64,000 bases of DNA, taken from assembly GCA_016213775.1 (NCBI GenBank), contig JACQZR010000102.1, forward strand, positions 1-64,000, written 5' to 3'. Below are positions 52,440-59,719 of the stretch, in pieces; within the stretch, counting starts at the first letter, position 1; each line of letters begins with the position of its first letter. The notes under the pieces are model-generated. The model made no database searches and had not been told where the DNA came from. It worked only from the letters and a program-made list of their open reading frames with translations. Made by a program: the position numbers and the translations under genes. The stretch is from Acidobacteriota bacterium (lineage in GTDB: Bacteria > Acidobacteriota > Terriglobia > Bryobacterales > Bryobacteraceae).

Positions 52440-52771
52440 GCCCGTGTCCCCAAGGTCGCTGATGTTTTTGCAGGCCCCAGCAGGCTACTCTCAGGTGCTG
52501 CGACTTCCCAAGAGCCATCGGCTTACCCTACAGCCTTATGCTGCGCCTCAAAGCAAAAGCCGAGAGTTCTGTTTCGCCGATCACGACGACGGGAAGTTCC
52601 TGAGTGAGCTGTGTCATTCTCATTCACGAACTTGAAGGCGATCACTTGCGATCCCAATAATTTCGCCGACGTTTCAAGCAGTCTGGGTGGCAGCGAGGCG
52701 GGCACGGCCATCGGCGGGTTGTCCGAAAGGAGGCAGGCAATGTGCACTTTGGGGCGATTCGGTCGGGCTAA
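52440..52771 (-). pseudogene. Decayed copy of the DUF5666-like gene with upstream segment
   Basis: Part of the DUF5666-like gene (51310-51430) is recognisable at about 52535-52680, on the minus strand, with clear shared runs such as CAAAGCA then AAGCCGAGA and TTCTGTTTC. The sequence upstream of that gene (51664-51765) also recurs at 52670-52771. No open frame is preserved, so this is a relic of tandem duplication. Confidence 0.6.
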
Positions 52772-53328
52772 TTCCATCGAAAGAACACACCAGTTGCCGT
52801 TCGGCCGTACCATTCGATGTCCATCGCCTTCACGGCTCGAAGATCCAGGAATACCCCCACGTTGCGACGAAGCTTGCACTCGATCCCGCCGCCCGGGGAG
52901 ACAGCGAACTTTGCAGTGGAGCCGCCAGCGCTTGCAGCGGTCCCCATCATGCCAGTCCATCCGCCCCTAACGCCGGTCTGTCCTGAGACCGATGTCGTGA
53001 CCGCGCCAGCGGCCAGTGCCCCGTAGGGCGTTACACGCGAACGATTCGCCGCCGAGATCCGTACACCGCCCATTACCTCATGCCGCCGCGCGCTGTACAT
53101 CCCCAGATTATTGTTCGCGTAACTCCCGGTGATGGCAAGTAACCTGGAAAGGCCAAACGCGACCTCCGTTCCGGCGGTCGGCGCAACTGTGTCCATAAGG
53201 CCAGTGTTGGAGCCGAAGCTGAGACCCGCGAACCCTCTCAGTTCTCCTCGGCCACGATTCAGATCCCCATCCTGCGAAAAAGCGGGCGCGATGGACAGGG
53301 CGCCGCATAAAACCAATCTGATAAACAT
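52768..53328 (-). CDS. Secreted outer-membrane beta-barrel-like protein
   Basis: A 186-residue exported protein (signal IRLVLCGALSIAPAFSQ; ATG preferred over an upstream TTG because the latter would sit against the ribosome binding site). The beta-rich, Gly-rich body with GVFLDLRAVKAMDIEWYGRTATGVFFRWN at the end and an aromatic C-terminus is typical of small outer-membrane barrels. Function unknown; gene order suggests a metal-stress role. It may be transcribed with 53444. Confidence 0.65.
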   Translation of the reverse strand: MFIRLVLCGALSIAPAFSQDGDLNRGRGELRGFAGLSFGSNTGLMDTVAPTAGTEVAFGLSRLLAITGSYANNNLGMYSARRHEVMGGVRISAANRSRVTPYGALAAGAVTTSVSGQTGVRGGWTGMMGTAASAGGSTAKFAVSPGGGIECKLRRNVGVFLDLRAVKAMDIEWYGRTATGVFFRWN

Positions 53329-53397
53329 GGTTAACAACCCCTTTCACCCTTAGACTGTCGAAAGACGGTCGAACCGCGTGCGGCACGCAAGACAGAA

Positions 53398-53417
53398 GCG
53401 GGGCTTGCGGGCCCCGC
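53398..53417 (-). terminator. Hairpin downstream of the Met-rich gene
   Basis: GCGGGGC-TTGCGG-GCCCCGC, seven pairs. On the minus strand it is followed by TTCTGTCTT, a weak T-tract. A second imperfect stem (GACTGTC/GACGGTC) lies just downstream. Confidence 0.55.
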
Positions 53418-53443
53418 ATCGAGGTAAAGTCGTTCTGAGCGGC

Positions 53444-54226
53444 TTAGCGGGGTGGAATCCCCACCATCGTCTGGCCGATCTTGACCTTGAACTTCAGACT
53501 GCCGTCGGGCAGGAAAGCATAGAGAGTTTTTTCGCCTGCCGGGATCGAGTCCCGGTCGTCGACATTGCTTCCCCTGCTCGGCATATCCATCCCAGTCACG
53601 TAGATGACGTAGTCGGCGGGGCTCAGTCCGGTGCTGACGACCTGCGGCGCGCCGAGAATGTCCGAGTCGACTACCAACGTTCTCGTGATTACTGCCGATG
53701 TTGCGGTCGCTGAGATGACCAGAAACCGGGACTTGGTGGACTGAGCTGAAGTGCCCGGATTCATCATCCCGCCGCCCTGCTGGCCTTGTGCCATCATCTG
53801 TCCATCATCGAGCCCAAGAAAGAGCTTGCCATCCTTTCCCACTACTAGTTCCGACATGTGGCTGCCGGTCAACTCCAGCTTCCAGCGGACAGTCCCGTCA
53901 GCAGGGCTGATCGCTGCCAGTTCCTGCTTGAACGCATACTGCTGCGACGGGTTGCCGGGCGTTAAGGGGGCCTGTGCCTGCACTGGACGGACAACATAGA
54001 CGGTCCCGTCCGGGCCGACCGTGAGGTCGTTCATCATCCCGCTGCCCATGCTGGCGTCCATCATGCCGTTGGCGCCCATCATCCCTGCACCCATGCCAGT
54101 GCCTGGCTGGCCGGAACCTTGCATCCCGCCGCTGCCCATGCCGGAACCCATCTGGGCAAAAGCGGTCGCGGTGAGCAGGGTCAGAGTCAGGACTGAAACT
54201 AGTGCCATGCGGATCTTGTCGATCAT
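53444..54226 (-). CDS. Secreted Met/Gly-rich protein with PQQ-like beta-propeller repeats
   Basis: A 260-residue exported protein (start MIDKIRMALV with TAAGGAG; signal to about AFA). After the signal comes a 50-residue Met/Gly/Gln-rich segment (MGSGMGSGGMQGSGQ style), a likely copper or metal ligand. The rest has two or more blade-like repeats such as DLTVGPDGTVYVVRPVQA and GSHMSELVVGKDGKLFLGLDDG. A strong sigma-54-like promoter is 50 bases upstream. It may act as a periplasmic metal chaperone. Confidence 0.75.
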   Translation of the reverse strand: MIDKIRMALVSVLTLTLLTATAFAQMGSGMGSGGMQGSGQPGTGMGAGMMGANGMMDASMGSGMMNDLTVGPDGTVYVVRPVQAQAPLTPGNPSQQYAFKQELAAISPADGTVRWKLELTGSHMSELVVGKDGKLFLGLDDGQMMAQGQQGGGMMNPGTSAQSTKSRFLVISATATSAVITRTLVVDSDILGAPQVVSTGLSPADYVIYVTGMDMPSRGSNVDDRDSIPAGEKTLYAFLPDGSLKFKVKIGQTMVGIPPR

Positions 54227-54274
54227 TGCGAATCTCCTTATGAATTGTATTAGCGGCTTCACGCACTCTTTGTA

Positions 54275-54290
54275 TGCATCGCGCGTGCCA
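54275..54290 (-). promoter_or_regulatory. Sigma-54 promoter-like element of the Met-rich gene
   Basis: Minus-strand TGGCACGCGCGATGCA: perfect TGGCACG at -24 and ATGCA at -12. About 50 bases upstream of the start with room for a leader. The best of the set together with the kinase promoter. Confidence 0.7.
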
Positions 54291-54393
54291 AAGGCAAGTT
54301 GGTGATTCTGCGTGAGGGGGCCACTTGCAGGAGATCATGACCGCTCAATGCGGGCACGCGTAGTGTGCCCTCCGTGCACCCAGGGCCTGGAGC

Positions 54394-54485
54394 CTACTCG
54401 CTTCCGGGCAGGCCGAACTGCTCCATGCGATAGTTGAGGACTTGCGGCTAATATCGAGGTATTCGGAGGCGAGGTCAAACGCCAG
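54394..54485 (-). pseudogene. Relic of an NtrC-type regulator (Fis C-terminus, frameshifted)
   Basis: The minus strand first reads RERLAFDLASEYLDISRK and, after a one-base shift, continues VLNYRMEQFGLPGSE-stop. Both parts together are the Fis-like C-terminus of an NtrC-family regulator. The rest of the gene is absent. Confidence 0.6.
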
Positions 54486-54497
54486 TCTTTCCCGCCT

Positions 54498-54977
54498 TCA
54501 TTTTTTGGTCACTTCCTGCGGGCATACGTCAAACACCGGGCTCTTCGGAACCGGGGTGCCCTCTTGCGCACGCTTGGCAGAATGAGCGCCTACCGATGTG
54601 AGAGCCTCCCCGACGCGCCGCAGTGTACGGTGGACAGGGATCGATATGGCTGCGGAGACGCCCGCTGTTCGAAGGGCCTGAGGCGCGAGGATGCGCGCCT
54701 GGGTTTCCGGGCCGTGTTCGGACAGAACGACGTGAAGCGGGAAGAAAACGCCGGCGGCGCCATCGGCAACGAATGCCTCCAGCAGCTCATACGGACAATC
54801 CACTCCCAAGACCGAACATTTCGGCAATCGCACTCCGGCTGTGCGAAGGATCCCGCCGGCGAGGTCGAAGTCGAATGCGATTTGGAGGCCCTGCTTCTCC
54901 AGCATCGCCCGTATCCGCCCGCGAGCCTGCTCATAGGGCTGGTTCAGAACCAAGGTGTAGCTGCATTCGGGGTTCAT
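54498..54977 (-). CDS. DUF302 protein
   Basis: A 159-residue protein. I use the start MNPECSYTLVLNQPYEQ because a sigma-54-like promoter lies just upstream (54999-55014) and a longer start would overlap it. The DUF302 pattern is complete: QARGRIRAMLEKQGLQIAFDFDL, then KCSVLGVDCPYELLEAFVADGAAGVFFPLHVVLSEHG. DUF302 domains bind or respond to small ligands; several occur in metal-tolerance clusters. The C-terminal tail is basic. Confidence 0.75.
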   Translation of the reverse strand: MNPECSYTLVLNQPYEQARGRIRAMLEKQGLQIAFDFDLAGGILRTAGVRLPKCSVLGVDCPYELLEAFVADGAAGVFFPLHVVLSEHGPETQARILAPQALRTAGVSAAISIPVHRTLRRVGEALTSVGAHSAKRAQEGTPVPKSPVFDVCPQEVTKK

Positions 54978-55327
54978 GGGCGTCCTGGAATTCATCATTG
55001 CAATCCAGTCACCAGCCCCAAGTGAGATTGTTTCGAGGTGATTCTGGAGATTCTGAGACACCTGGTGTCCGGAATTGGCCAACGAAGGAGCGGCGATTAA
55101 CGCTGCCTACCCAAGCATTGGCCTCTTCCGAACGGCGCCGTTGTGCTCGCATGGGAACAGGGCGGCGCAGTCGTTGCCAAAAGGCCGGACTGAACCACCT
55201 CCGAGGACGAGATTCTTACGCTACCAACACCACGCAACACACGGAAGAGGAGGAATTGTTCCCGCCCGCGAAATGCGCAGCAAACGGTGGGGCCATCTTC
55301 CTTCCAGGTGGCTGCGATTCCCACTTG
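54978..55327. other. Intergenic region with a sigma-54-like promoter, otherwise empty
   Basis: Contains the element below. Minus-strand frames of about 75 codons here (for example 55097-55324) lack start signals. Confidence 0.5.
54999..55014 (-). promoter_or_regulatory. Sigma-54 promoter-like element of the DUF302 gene
   Basis: Minus-strand TGGTGACTGGATTGCA: TGG at -24 and TTGCA at -12, exact spacing. The predicted leader to the 54977 start is about 12 bases. Confidence 0.6.
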
Positions 55328-55597
55328 CTACCCGGCGTTGCCAAGGCCGGCACTGCGCAATGCGATCTCATTCGGGCCGGCGCCGGTACAGCAGGTCGCC
55401 AGCTTCCCGTTGATCGCCACGGCTGGCACGGTCTTAACGCCATACTGCCTGGCTTTTGCGGCGACCTCGGGCTTGTTCATGTCAAGCACCTCGATCTCAC
55501 ATGAGGAGCAGGCAATCTGCTGGACGAGTCTTACTGTTTCGTCGCACGCCGGACACCCAGCGCTAAACACTTCAACTTTGCGTTTGATGGTATTCAT
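55328..55597 (-). CDS. Thioredoxin-like protein with CPAC motif
   Basis: An 89-residue small thioredoxin fold (MNTIKRKVEVFSAGCPACDETVRLVQQI). The redox pair is GCPAC near residue 15, then a second Cys pair in IACSSCEIEVLD and GVKTVPAVAINGKLATCCTGAG (the cis-Pro loop and two more Cys). Such redox-active disulfide proteins pass metal or electrons. It overlaps the MerC fusion stop and is likely part of that operon. Confidence 0.85.
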   Translation of the reverse strand: MNTIKRKVEVFSAGCPACDETVRLVQQIACSSCEIEVLDMNKPEVAAKARQYGVKTVPAVAINGKLATCCTGAGPNEIALRSAGLGNAG

Positions 55598-56358
55598 GAT
55601 GATTTCTCCGTAGCGCTCACTTGGACAAGCTCCGTGCCCGAAGGAGCGCATCGCGGGCACCGTCCTGCCCCGGGATGCGGCCGGCTATTCCACAAAGAGG
55701 AACTAATCAGGAGTCCCACGCCTGCGTAGGCCAAGATGTTAGACCCCAGTGAAAACTTTCCGTAAAGGATGAAGATCGCGGCAACCAGGCCAAGTGTAAA
55801 CGGGCCGTATCCGCGCCGCGAACTTGCTCGAAAGGCGAGAAGAACGACCGAGCCAAACAGAAAGAGAGCGGTAAGAGGCAGCAGGTAGGCCGATGAGAGT
55901 AAGAAGCCGAGTCCCAGCGTAGAAAGTACCCCGGCGTATATCGGCCAGCACGCGGGACAGCCCCCAAACGGGAGGACGCTCAGTACAATGCCAGGAGCAG
56001 CGAAGATGCTGAGCTTCCATGTGCCAGTAATCTCAGCCGGGGCAGCACTGAGCGCTGCCTTGCGGAAAGAAGCCTCTATGAGTTCCACGGCGGGAACTCC
56101 GGAGTAGTGCCCATCTGAGGTGGCGTAGAGTCGGCAGCAGGAGATACTCTCCGTCGAGTTTTCCCCCTCTATGTCGCGCCCATCCACAAGTATCGTCGGT
56201 GAACCGAAGCGAGTGACGTAGACAGCGCTGGAGGCTGACGACCGTTCCCACTCCGTCCACTTCGCTTCGAGCCGGGTCGCTGTGAAAGCCCGTAAGAGAT
56301 TTGCTCGCGTCTGCGCTACATTCGGGCAACCCGTATCGTAGATGAGCTCAACTCTCAT
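55594..56358 (-). CDS. Thioredoxin-like/MerC fusion mercury-type transporter
   Basis: A 254-residue protein. Residues 1-90 form a thioredoxin-like domain with YDTGCPNVAQTRANLL and SPTILVDGRDIEGE. Residues 105-230 form four predicted membrane helices with FGGCPACWPIYAGVLSTLGLGFLL, the MerC metal-transfer pair CPAC in a membrane context. The C-terminal RCPRCAPSG adds a third CXXC. The fusion would take up or pass Hg(II) or another thiophilic metal to the cytosol. It overlaps the MerR gene by four bases. Confidence 0.85.
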   Translation of the reverse strand: MRVELIYDTGCPNVAQTRANLLRAFTATRLEAKWTEWERSSASSAVYVTRFGSPTILVDGRDIEGENSTESISCCRLYATSDGHYSGVPAVELIEASFRKAALSAAPAEITGTWKLSIFAAPGIVLSVLPFGGCPACWPIYAGVLSTLGLGFLLSSAYLLPLTALFLFGSVVLLAFRASSRRGYGPFTLGLVAAIFILYGKFSLGSNILAYAGVGLLISSSLWNSRPHPGAGRCPRCAPSGTELVQVSATEKSS

Positions 56359-56768
56359 CGCGCTTCCTTTGCTTCGATGCTTTCGAGAATCGGACACTCA
56401 TTCGCCGGCCCACAGCCGGGGCACAGTTCGCTAAGCCCAGCCAGCACCCGCTTCATCGATTCCAGAGTACGAATCTTTTCCTCAATATCAGCTACCTTTG
56501 CCTTTGCTAGCCGCTGTACATCTGAGCAGTCCTTCTGCGGGTCAACCTGAATCGAGAGTAGATCCCGAATTTCCGCGAGAGAAAAGCCGAGCTCCTGTGC
56601 GCGTTTGATGAACCGTACCCGGCGCACTGTCTGCTCGGGGAACATTCGGTAGCCGGAGGCGAGCCGCGGGGGCTTCGGAAGAAGCAGTTCTCGTTCGTAG
56701 TAGCGAATCGTCTGGAGGTTTACTCCGCCGCGTGCCGCAACCTCGCCAATCTTGAGGGCCTTCACCAA
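56355..56768 (-). CDS. MerR-family metal-responsive regulator
   Basis: A 137-residue MerR protein. N-terminal winged helix KIGEVAARGGVNLQTIRYYERELLLPKP, dimer helix, and metal-binding Cys: KDCSDV (around residue 82), LCPGCG (about 117-120) and ECPIL (about 126), the arrangement of Hg(II)-type MerR. It should repress or activate a 19-bp-spacer promoter that reads its own operon. The first two downstream genes are coupled by overlaps. Confidence 0.9.
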   Translation of the reverse strand: MVKALKIGEVAARGGVNLQTIRYYERELLLPKPPRLASGYRMFPEQTVRRVRFIKRAQELGFSLAEIRDLLSIQVDPQKDCSDVQRLAKAKVADIEEKIRTLESMKRVLAGLSELCPGCGPANECPILESIEAKEAR

Positions 56769-56791
56769 TTCTCCGTTCGTCCCAATTTCAG

Positions 56792-56822
56792 CCTAAACCC
56801 TGTACCTGGGTATAGAGTCAAG
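56792..56822 (-). promoter_or_regulatory. MerR-type promoter/operator
   Basis: On the minus strand TTGACT (56817-56822) and TTTAGG (56792-56797) are separated by 19 bases, the long spacer of MerR-regulated promoters. The spacer holds GTAC-N4-GTAT (plus strand, 56802-56813), close to the mer operator dyad. Confidence 0.65.
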
Positions 56823-56902
56823 TGCCATTCTCACATTTCCAAATCTCCTCGGGACGACGATGCCAAGATAAGATGGTGTGGGAGAATGAGAGGGACGGGC
56901 GC

Positions 56903-57205
56903 ATGCCATCGCGAATCACAATCTTCCGGACCGTGGCGGTCGCAGTCCTGCTGCTGACCGGGGTGGAGTTGTTTGCCTGTGAGATGGTGTCCCCCGTCAC
57001 CTGTGAGATCGCGGGCATCCCGAGCGAGGGCGGTTCTTCGCAGCCGTCCGATGGTGACAATTGCCTTTGTTGCTGTTTTCACATCGTCGTGAGCCCACAA
57101 ATCGAGCTGACTCCGACGTTTGATACGGCGCCCACCTTCGTTTTGTCGCAGTGCGAACCCCCCTCAGCGGAATCCCCGCACATCTACCACCCTCCGCGCG
57201 TCTAA
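56903..57205 (+). CDS. Small secreted Cys-rich protein preceding the second RND operon
   Basis: A 100-residue exported protein (signal FRTVAVAVLLLTGVELFA). Cys are clustered (ACEMVSPVTCE, then NCLCCCFHIVV and SQCEP). It matches its counterpart at 34812 in size, export and place directly before a TolC-type gene, and ends HPPRV versus RGPPA, so I infer a shared CzcI-like accessory role in metal binding. Confidence 0.7.
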   Translation: MPSRITIFRTVAVAVLLLTGVELFACEMVSPVTCEIAGIPSEGGSSQPSDGDNCLCCCFHIVVSPQIELTPTFDTAPTFVLSQCEPPSAESPHIYHPPRV

Positions 57206-57249
57206 CAGCTCCTCCTCTTTCTTCTACGACTTCAGTTCAGGAGTGAGTT

Positions 57250-58545
57250 ATGTCATCAAAAGTGACTCTGTCACTGGTGGCGCCATTCGTGTGTGCCCTC
57301 GTGGTGGCGCAGAACGCGAGTGCCCAGGTGTATTCCGCCAATGATCTGGTTCAGATCGCGATCGAGAGAAGCCGCGAGCTGCAGGCGATGCAGCAGCGAG
57401 TAGTTGAGGCGCGTGGACTTCTTCGCCAGGCCGGAATGAGGCCGACCCCGAGCCTTCAGTTCGAAGGGGCCACCGGCCGCCCGCTCGGGTCTCCTGGAGA
57501 GGAGGAGTATACCGCCGGATACTCGCAGCCACTGGAAATGGCTGGCAAACGCGACAAGAGAATCCGCGTGGCTGAGAAGGGCGTCGCACTGGCCGAAGCA
57601 GAACTCAGCGAGCGCACCCGCCAGTTAGTGATCGATGTCAAGCTCCGCTATGTGGATGCGGTGACCGAACGGGCCAAGCTTGCCGCTCTCGACCGGCTGA
57701 TCGGGACATACAAGGAATCGGCGAAATTGACCGAGGCTCGTGTTCAGCAGGGTGATGCCGCTCCATTGGACGGCCAACTGCTATTGGTGGAACTGAACCG
57801 TGCTGAGGCCCTGCGCCGAACCATCACGGGAAGGGTGGGCGTGGCGCTGGCTGACCTGCGCCGGCTCTGTGGCTTTTCCATCGCCGAACCAATGAACCTC
57901 TCCGTCGATTCAGCCCGCGCTCCCGCCAGCAAATACACGCTCGACGAGCTCGTTTCATCGGCGCTGGCGCAGAGGCAGGATCTGCATGTCGCGCGGATTG
58001 TAGAAGAACGAGCATCTGCCGAGGTGAACCTAACGGAAGCCCAATCCCGCGCTGATCTGACTCTGACGGCGCGATATTCCCTGAGAAACGGGCAATTCAG
58101 CGGCCTGCATGGATTCACGGCTTCCGGCCAGCCGGCGGCCCTGCGAGACAGGGACAACATCCTTGCATTCGGAGTCTCGTTCCCGCTCCTTTCGAGAAAG
58201 CGAAACCTAGGCAATATCGAGGCAGCGGCGGCCCGGGCGACAGGCTCCAGGTCTCTGAAGCAGCATCTGGAGGCAACGATCCCGCTCGAGGTGCAGGCAG
58301 CGTGGCAGCACTGGGACGCCGCTACCCAGTCGCTCCGCATCCTCAGCAGCGGGGTTCTTCAGCAATCCGAGAAGAATATTGACGTGATCCGGCAGGCCTA
58401 TGCTCTGGGTCAATTGCGGTTGCTCGACGTCTTGAACGAGCAACGCCGGCTGATCGACATACAAATGAATTTCATCGACGCGGAAGCCGACGTCCGCCGA
58501 GGTGTAGTGGAGTTGGAGCGGGCGGTGGGAGGAGATCTGAAATGA
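57250..58545 (+). CDS. Outer-membrane factor, CzcC-like
   Basis: A 431-residue TolC-family protein with signal peptide (to ASA) and SD-type AGGAGTGAG. The helical repeats (ELQAMQQRVVEARGLLRQAGMRPTPSLQFEG; the later copy ARVQQGDAAPLDGQLLLVELNRAEALRR) are well preserved. It is the outer-membrane channel of the second metal RND pump. Overlaps the adaptor by four bases. Confidence 0.92.
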   Translation: MSSKVTLSLVAPFVCALVVAQNASAQVYSANDLVQIAIERSRELQAMQQRVVEARGLLRQAGMRPTPSLQFEGATGRPLGSPGEEEYTAGYSQPLEMAGKRDKRIRVAEKGVALAEAELSERTRQLVIDVKLRYVDAVTERAKLAALDRLIGTYKESAKLTEARVQQGDAAPLDGQLLLVELNRAEALRRTITGRVGVALADLRRLCGFSIAEPMNLSVDSARAPASKYTLDELVSSALAQRQDLHVARIVEERASAEVNLTEAQSRADLTLTARYSLRNGQFSGLHGFTASGQPAALRDRDNILAFGVSFPLLSRKRNLGNIEAAAARATGSRSLKQHLEATIPLEVQAAWQHWDAATQSLRILSSGVLQQSEKNIDVIRQAYALGQLRLLDVLNEQRRLIDIQMNFIDAEADVRRGVVELERAVGGDLK

Positions 58546-59717
58546 AGAGGAAATGGATAGTGATATCGTTCTGTCTCTTGGGTGCGGCTTGTTCAAGAAC
58601 GAAGCCCGAGGCGGCGCAAGAGAAGGAGGCGAAAGAATCATCCGGGTTCATCACCATGGAAGAGGTGGCGCAGAAAAATGTTGGCCTGCAAGTCTCCGCG
58701 GTGAAGATTACTCAATTGTCGGAGTATCTCCAGGTCACTGGCACCGTACAGCCTGTGGACAGCCGCGTCGGCCAGGTTCGCTCACTGGCGCGCGGACGCC
58801 TCCAGGATGTGCTGGCGCGGATCGGCGACCGGGTTAGCCAGGGGCAGGAACTCGCGCGCATCGACAACCTGGAAGCTGGTGAGCTCACGGCGCAACTCGC
58901 TTCTGCGCGCGCCGAACTCCAGCGGTTAAGGGTGCTCCTGACACTTCAGGCAAAACAGGTGGAACGAAACCGCAAGCTTTCGGAGATTGGGGCGGCCCCA
59001 GCGAAAGACTATGAGCAGAGTCGCGCGGAGTATCAGGCACTGGAAGAGAACACTCGGGCTCAGGAAGGCATCATCTCGGGCCTTGGCACCCGGTTGCGTC
59101 GATTTGGCGGACCGGACACCGATCCCAATACGCCGGTGATCACGGCAATCACCGCGCCGTTCGCCGGAATCGTAATCAAGGCGTTTGCTTCGCCGGGCGG
59201 AGTCGTCGAATCCGGCACTGAACTGTTCACGGTGGCTGACCTCTCGCGCGTTTGGGTGCAGGCCGAGGTCTACGAAAAAGACATCGGAAGCGTCCAGGTC
59301 GGCCAATCGGCAATTATCCACGTGGACACCTATCCAGGCGAACCGTTCTCTGGGAAGGTCACCTACATCAGCGACGTACTCGATCCGCAGACCCGCACGG
59401 CGAAGATCCGCTGCGAGGTGCCCAACAGCAAGGTGCTGCTGAAACTCGACATGTTCGCTTCCGTTCAACTGCCAACCACATTCCGACGGCAGGCGCTGAC
59501 GGCGCCGGTCGGAGCCATTCAGCAGCTCGACGGCAAGACTGTCGTGTTCGTCCGGAGTGGAGCCACCCGGTTTGAAACGCGGGAGATCCAGGTGGGGAAG
59601 ACCGTGAACGGCCAGGTCGAGATTCTCTCCGGACTTCGTGAAGGCGAACCCGTGGCCACGGTGGGCGCATTCCACTTGAAGTCGATTGTTGCAGGCAAGG
59701 AACTGGAGGAAGAGTAA
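58542..59717 (+). CDS. RND periplasmic adaptor lipoprotein, CzcB-like
   Basis: A 391-residue adaptor with lipobox LLGAAC. Standard MFP layout: lipoyl/hairpin (VGQVRSLARGRLQDVLARIGDRVSQGQELARI and LTLQAKQVERNRKLSEIGAAPAKDYEQ), beta-barrel (VWVQAEVYEKDIGSVQVGQSAIIHVDTYPGEPF) and membrane-proximal part (QILSGLREGEPVATVGAFHL in style). Lacks the extra N-terminal domain of the first adaptor. Confidence 0.92.
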   Translation: MKRKWIVISFCLLGAACSRTKPEAAQEKEAKESSGFITMEEVAQKNVGLQVSAVKITQLSEYLQVTGTVQPVDSRVGQVRSLARGRLQDVLARIGDRVSQGQELARIDNLEAGELTAQLASARAELQRLRVLLTLQAKQVERNRKLSEIGAAPAKDYEQSRAEYQALEENTRAQEGIISGLGTRLRRFGGPDTDPNTPVITAITAPFAGIVIKAFASPGGVVESGTELFTVADLSRVWVQAEVYEKDIGSVQVGQSAIIHVDTYPGEPFSGKVTYISDVLDPQTRTAKIRCEVPNSKVLLKLDMFASVQLPTTFRRQALTAPVGAIQQLDGKTVVFVRSGATRFETREIQVGKTVNGQVEILSGLREGEPVATVGAFHLKSIVAGKELEEE

Positions 59718-59719
59718 CC

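Noticed and set aside
58305-58320. A TGGGACGC copy inside the second czcC-like gene
   Set aside because: A single copy in ordinary coding sequence; unrelated to the clustered array at 16 kb.
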